This document shows, piece after piece, positions 61,373 through 64,000 of a DNA stretch of 64,000 nt. The position numbers and the translations under genes are program-made. The stretch lies in assembly GCA_050480245.1 (NCBI GenBank), contig JBCNEQ010000025.1; one strand, given 5' to 3'. The notes below the pieces were generated by a model. The model ran no database searches and was not told the origin of the DNA. It worked only from the letters and a program-made list of their open reading frames with translations. Position 1 is the first letter of the stretch, and each line of letters begins with the position of its first letter. Source of the stretch: Anoxybacillus sp050480245 (lineage in GTDB: Bacteria > Bacillota > Bacilli > Bacillales > Anoxybacillaceae).

Positions 61373-62044
61373 ATGGATAATGAAATGATTCGCTTTTTTC
61401 GCGAAGGAAGTATTGCGATTCCACGGTTATTATTAACGAGCTATAAAACGCTTGGGTTAAATGAAACAGAATTTATGCTGCTTTTACACATTCATTCGTT
61501 TCTTGAGCAAGGAGTTTCATTTCCGACCCCAGATGAAATTGCTGCACGAATGACCATTTCCTCAGAAGTGTGCATGCAACAATTGCGAAAGCTTGTTCAA
61601 AGAGGGTTTTTAGCGATTGAAGAACGCATGGACAACAATATTCGCAGCGAATGTTACTCGCTTGATCCGCTTTGGGAAAAGCTTATTCGCACCGTCTTTC
61701 AAGATCGGAAACAAGAGGAACAGCAAGAAGAACAATTGTATACTGTTTTTGAACATGAGTTTGGCCGTCCGCTTTCACCGATGGAATGTGAAACGTTGGC
61801 GATGTGGATGGATCAAGATGAACATGATCCGCTCATCATTAAAGCAGCATTGCGTGAGGCTGTCTTATCAGGAAAATTAAATTTCCGCTACATCGACCGC
61901 ATTTTGTTTGAATGGAAAAAGAATGGAATTAAAACAATTGAACAAGCGCAACAGCATGCAAAAAAGTTTCGCAAACATCAAGTGAAGCAAGACCAACCAT
62001 ATAAACCAACCGTTCCGATTTATAATTGGCTTGAACAGTCGTAG
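61373..62044 (+). CDS. dnaD: DNA replication initiation protein DnaD
   Basis: 223 residues. N-terminal winged-helix oligomerisation domain (about 1-110) and C-terminal DnaD domain (FEHEFGRPLSPMECETLAMW, YIDRILFEWKKNGI) that binds DNA. Acts with DnaB and DnaI in loading the helicase. ATG 61373 follows GTGAGGTG. Confidence 0.96.
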   Translation: MDNEMIRFFREGSIAIPRLLLTSYKTLGLNETEFMLLLHIHSFLEQGVSFPTPDEIAARMTISSEVCMQQLRKLVQRGFLAIEERMDNNIRSECYSLDPLWEKLIRTVFQDRKQEEQQEEQLYTVFEHEFGRPLSPMECETLAMWMDQDEHDPLIIKAALREAVLSGKLNFRYIDRILFEWKKNGIKTIEQAQQHAKKFRKHQVKQDQPYKPTVPIYNWLEQS

Positions 62045-62057
62045 AAAGGATGGTTAC

Positions 62058-62708
62058 ATGCTAACGAAGCAACAAATTCGCTACTGTTTAGATGAGATCG
62101 CAAACATGTTTCCGAACGCTCATTGTGAGCTTGTTCATCGCAATCCGTTTGAACTATTAATCGCCGTTGTTTTATCGGCTCAATGCACAGATGCGCTCGT
62201 CAATAAAGTGACGAAGCAACTATTTGAAAAATATAAAACACCGGAAGATTATGTATCCGTTTCGTTAGAGGAGCTCCAACAAGACATTCGTTCCATCGGA
62301 TTATACCGGAATAAAGCGAAAAACATTCAGCAACTATGTCGTATATTACTAGAGCAATATAACGGGGAAGTGCCACAAAGTCGTGACGAACTAATGAAGC
62401 TCCCGGGCGTTGGGCGCAAGACGGCAAACGTTGTCGTCTCTGTCGCATTCGGCGTTCCAGCCATTGCTGTAGATACGCACGTCGAACGAGTCAGTAAACG
62501 ACTTGGGATTTGCCGTTGGAAAGATTCGGTGTTAGAAGTAGAAGAGACGTTGATGAGAAAAATTCCGAAAGAAGAATGGTCGGTGACCCATCATCGCCTT
62601 ATTTTTTTTGGGCGCTATCACTGTAAAGCACAATCGCCAAAATGTGACATTTGCCCACTTCTTCATCTTTGTCGCGAAGGAAAAAAACGGATGAAAGGGA
62701 AGAGGTAA
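62058..62708 (+). CDS. nth: Endonuclease III
   Basis: 216 residues. DNA glycosylase/AP lyase for oxidised pyrimidines. Helix-hairpin-helix LPGVGRKTANV with the catalytic Lys, Asp in AVDTHVERVS, and the C-x6-C-x2-C-x5-C iron-sulfur loop in the last 30 residues (CKAQSPKCDICPLLHLC). ATG 62058 after GAAAGGATGG. Confidence 0.97.
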   Translation: MLTKQQIRYCLDEIANMFPNAHCELVHRNPFELLIAVVLSAQCTDALVNKVTKQLFEKYKTPEDYVSVSLEELQQDIRSIGLYRNKAKNIQQLCRILLEQYNGEVPQSRDELMKLPGVGRKTANVVVSVAFGVPAIAVDTHVERVSKRLGICRWKDSVLEVEETLMRKIPKEEWSVTHHRLIFFGRYHCKAQSPKCDICPLLHLCREGKKRMKGKR

Positions 62709-63200
62709 ATGATCATTCAAAAAACGTTTCAACATCCGCTTTTTTTTACGACCGATACAATGGACGTTCCTACGTTCCAACCGTTTCCGATGATGATGAA
62801 GCATGTGCCATTTTACTACGATATGACACAAGAGGAGAAGCCGTGGCAACAAAAAGAACAGTCTCTTCCCGCTATATTTCAGCTTTGGGAGGAAGAAAAA
62901 CGTGAGCTCGCTCCGTTATTTGCTGCACGTCAACCGAAACAAGCAAAAGATGGGATGGTTCGTGGGCTAAGCTATTTTTTATGTGCGCTACATTGGCTCA
63001 ATGAACGAGCAGTAAGTGACATATGCCATTGGGAAAAGGAAGTGGGGTCGCTCCCGCTCAGCCCGTTAAATGTCGTTGATCGGCTTTCGTTTATTTTTGC
63101 TCGTCCGATCCTTCATCATTCTTTTGTTCAATTAGATGAACTATTTACCGAACTCATGAAGCTATTTTATAAACAAATGGCTCAACAAAAAAGAGACTGA
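62709..63200 (+). CDS. ypoC: YpoC-like protein
   Basis: 163 residues, soluble, directly after the nth stop. Contains GLSYFLCALHWLNERAVS and LPLSPLNVVDRLSFI. Matches B. subtilis ypoC in place (nth-ypoC-ponA) and length. No known function or catalytic motif. Confidence 0.87.
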   Translation: MIIQKTFQHPLFFTTDTMDVPTFQPFPMMMKHVPFYYDMTQEEKPWQQKEQSLPAIFQLWEEEKRELAPLFAARQPKQAKDGMVRGLSYFLCALHWLNERAVSDICHWEKEVGSLPLSPLNVVDRLSFIFARPILHHSFVQLDELFTELMKLFYKQMAQQKRD

Positions 63201-63223
63201 GAATTGCACTCAGTCTCTTTTCT
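63187..63223. terminator. Bidirectional terminator between ypoC and ponA
   Basis: AAAAGAGACTGAG pairs with CTCAGTCTCTTTT around an 8-base loop, with T-runs on both strands. Confidence 0.9.
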
Positions 63224-63230
63224 CATGTTA

Positions 63231-64000
63231 TTATTGACGATTTGTTGTCCCGTCATTGTTTCCATTTCGTTGTTGATTGTTTGCTCCCGACGAATTTGTT
63301 GATGAATTGTTATTTGGGTTTGTCGGATTTGTCGGGTTTGTTGGTGTTTCCGGATTGTTTGGGTTTGGCTCGGTCGGATTTGTTGGTGTTCCCGGATTGT
63401 TCGGACTTGGCTCGGTTGGATTTGTCGGGCTTGTCGGTTCTTCCGGGGTTTCTTCGTTTCCCGGTTGTTCAGGCTCTTCATTTTCGTCTAGTTCTTCTGA
63501 TTCATTTGGTTGCTCAGGCTCTTCTTTTGGAATTTGCACAAGTGCCGTAGCTGGTGCGCTTTGCGTTCCATCTGCCGTGACGGCATATACTTCAAACAAG
63601 TACACGGAGCCTTCTTTTGCTTCGACGGTAAGTTGTGAATCTTTTGTCGTTGCAATAACGGTCGGCTTACCACCGTCTACTGTTTGACGCACTTCAAACG
63701 ATACATCTTGTTCAGGATCGATCGTATACGACCATGATAACGAAATCGTTTGTGACGTCGGATCGTATTGTGCTCGTAAGTCTTTTACCGGTTCGACGAC
63801 TTCTGGTTTATCTTCAGCTACTTCTGTTGGTTCTCCGTAACCGCGAACAAAATATTCGTACGTAATTTCACTTTTTGGCGTATGTTCGTTTGCTAGTTTT
63901 GGCGGATTTGTTCCTTTTTTCACAGCTAGCTTAACAACACTTTTCGGCTGTTTAAAGTCACCGCCGCTGCCGTCATCGACGTGAGAAATGACGCGTTTAA
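63231..64000 (-). CDS. ponA: Penicillin-binding protein 1A/1B, 3' end (C-terminal part)
   Basis: Partial: the reading frame stays open to the window edge, giving the last 256 residues. The visible part begins VISHVDDGSGGDF, continues through a NPPKLA region into a fibronectin type III-like domain (about LRAQYDPTSQTISLSW to ATALVQIP), and ends in an acidic segment and an Asn/Pro/Thr-rich tail. The transpeptidase and glycosyltransferase domains lie outside. This architecture and the neighbours nth-ypoC match B. subtilis ponA, a class A penicillin-binding protein. Confidence 0.9.
   Translation of the reverse strand, partial: KRVISHVDDGSGGDFKQPKSVVKLAVKKGTNPPKLANEHTPKSEITYEYFVRGYGEPTEVAEDKPEVVEPVKDLRAQYDPTSQTISLSWSYTIDPEQDVSFEVRQTVDGGKPTVIATTKDSQLTVEAKEGSVYLFEVYAVTADGTQSAPATALVQIPKEEPEQPNESEELDENEEPEQPGNEETPEEPTSPTNPTEPSPNNPGTPTNPTEPNPNNPETPTNPTNPTNPNNNSSTNSSGANNQQRNGNNDGTTNRQ
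63290..63450. repeat. Tandem repeats encoding the PonA Asn-Pro-Thr tail
   Basis: Two 42-base units encode 14-residue repeats (NPTEP, S/N, PNNP, G/E, TPT), followed on the protein by further NPT units. Likely length-variable by slippage. Confidence 0.8.

Noticed and set aside
63290..63450. CRISPR-like direct repeats
   Set aside because: The repeats are contiguous, in frame and within the ponA coding sequence; no unique spacers exist.
63242..63687. Plus-strand open frames opposite ponA rich in Gly, Val and Phe
   Set aside because: These are mirror images of the Asn-Pro-Thr repeats on the other strand, with no ribosome site.

Overview
The window is a gene-dense stretch of a Bacillaceae chromosome, most like Anoxybacillus or Geobacillus. 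Gene order follows the Bacillus subtilis ypbE-to-ponA segment almost without a break, and spore genes (sleB, ypeB, prsW, spoIVA, yphF, ypjB) point to an endospore former. cheR and a PilZ protein suggest motility. A plsC gene sits between cmk and ypfD, which I associate with the Geobacillus/Anoxybacillus side of the family. Genus assignment is inference; nothing was searched and GC content was not computed.

Layout. 1-3.9 kb: ypbE, ypbF, an unrecognised membrane protein, ypbG, a MerR/cobalamin-binding regulator with the sequence hallmarks of the light sensor CarH, and mecB. 3.9-7.1 kb: a minus-strand bshB2-like deacetylase facing glutamate dehydrogenase and ypdA, with a perfect CcpA (cre) site between the divergent promoters. 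7.2-10.2 kb (minus): ypeB, sleB, prsW. 10.3-14.9 kb: motI/ypfA, ypfB, cmk, plsC, ypfD, fni, then tiny ypzI on the minus strand. 15.1-22.5 kb: yphA, the YIEGIA pair, der, gpsA, yphE, yphF, spoIVA, hbs. 22.6-26.4 kb: folE, mtrB (TRAP), the heptaprenyl diphosphate/menaquinone genes hepS-menG-hepT, ndk. 26.5-39.5 kb: cheR and the aromatic supraoperon aroC-aroB-aroH-trpEDCFBA-hisC-tyrA-aroA. 39.6-46.4 kb: ypiA, ypiB, ypiF, qcrABC, ypjA, ypjB, ypjC. 46.5-52.1 kb: mazG-like ypjD, dapB, mgsA, bshB1, bshA, cca, birA. 52.1-64 kb: structured leader plus panBCD, dinG, a degenerate ComEC-type metallo-beta-lactamase-fold protein, ypmA, ypmB, aspB, asnS, dnaD, nth, ypoC, and the 3' end of ponA on the minus strand.

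How the genes work together. mtrB encodes TRAP and its target lies in the same window: the trp leader has exactly eleven GAG triplets, an overlapping antiterminator and an intrinsic terminator. hepS, menG and hepT make the menaquinone that QcrABC oxidises. bshA, bshB1, the bshB2-like gene and ypdA cover most bacillithiol synthesis and reduction. SleB and YpeB act together in germination, and SpoIVA founds the spore coat.

Most of the window is conserved core. The parts that most deserve a second look are the CarH-like regulator and its promoter, the compact trp leader, the panB leader RNA, the degenerate secreted metallo-beta-lactamase-fold protein at 57.1 kb, the unknown membrane protein at 1.1 kb, and the structured leader before ypmA. 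No gene-free stretch exceeds 300 bases. I saw no tRNA, rRNA, insertion sequence, prophage or CRISPR array.
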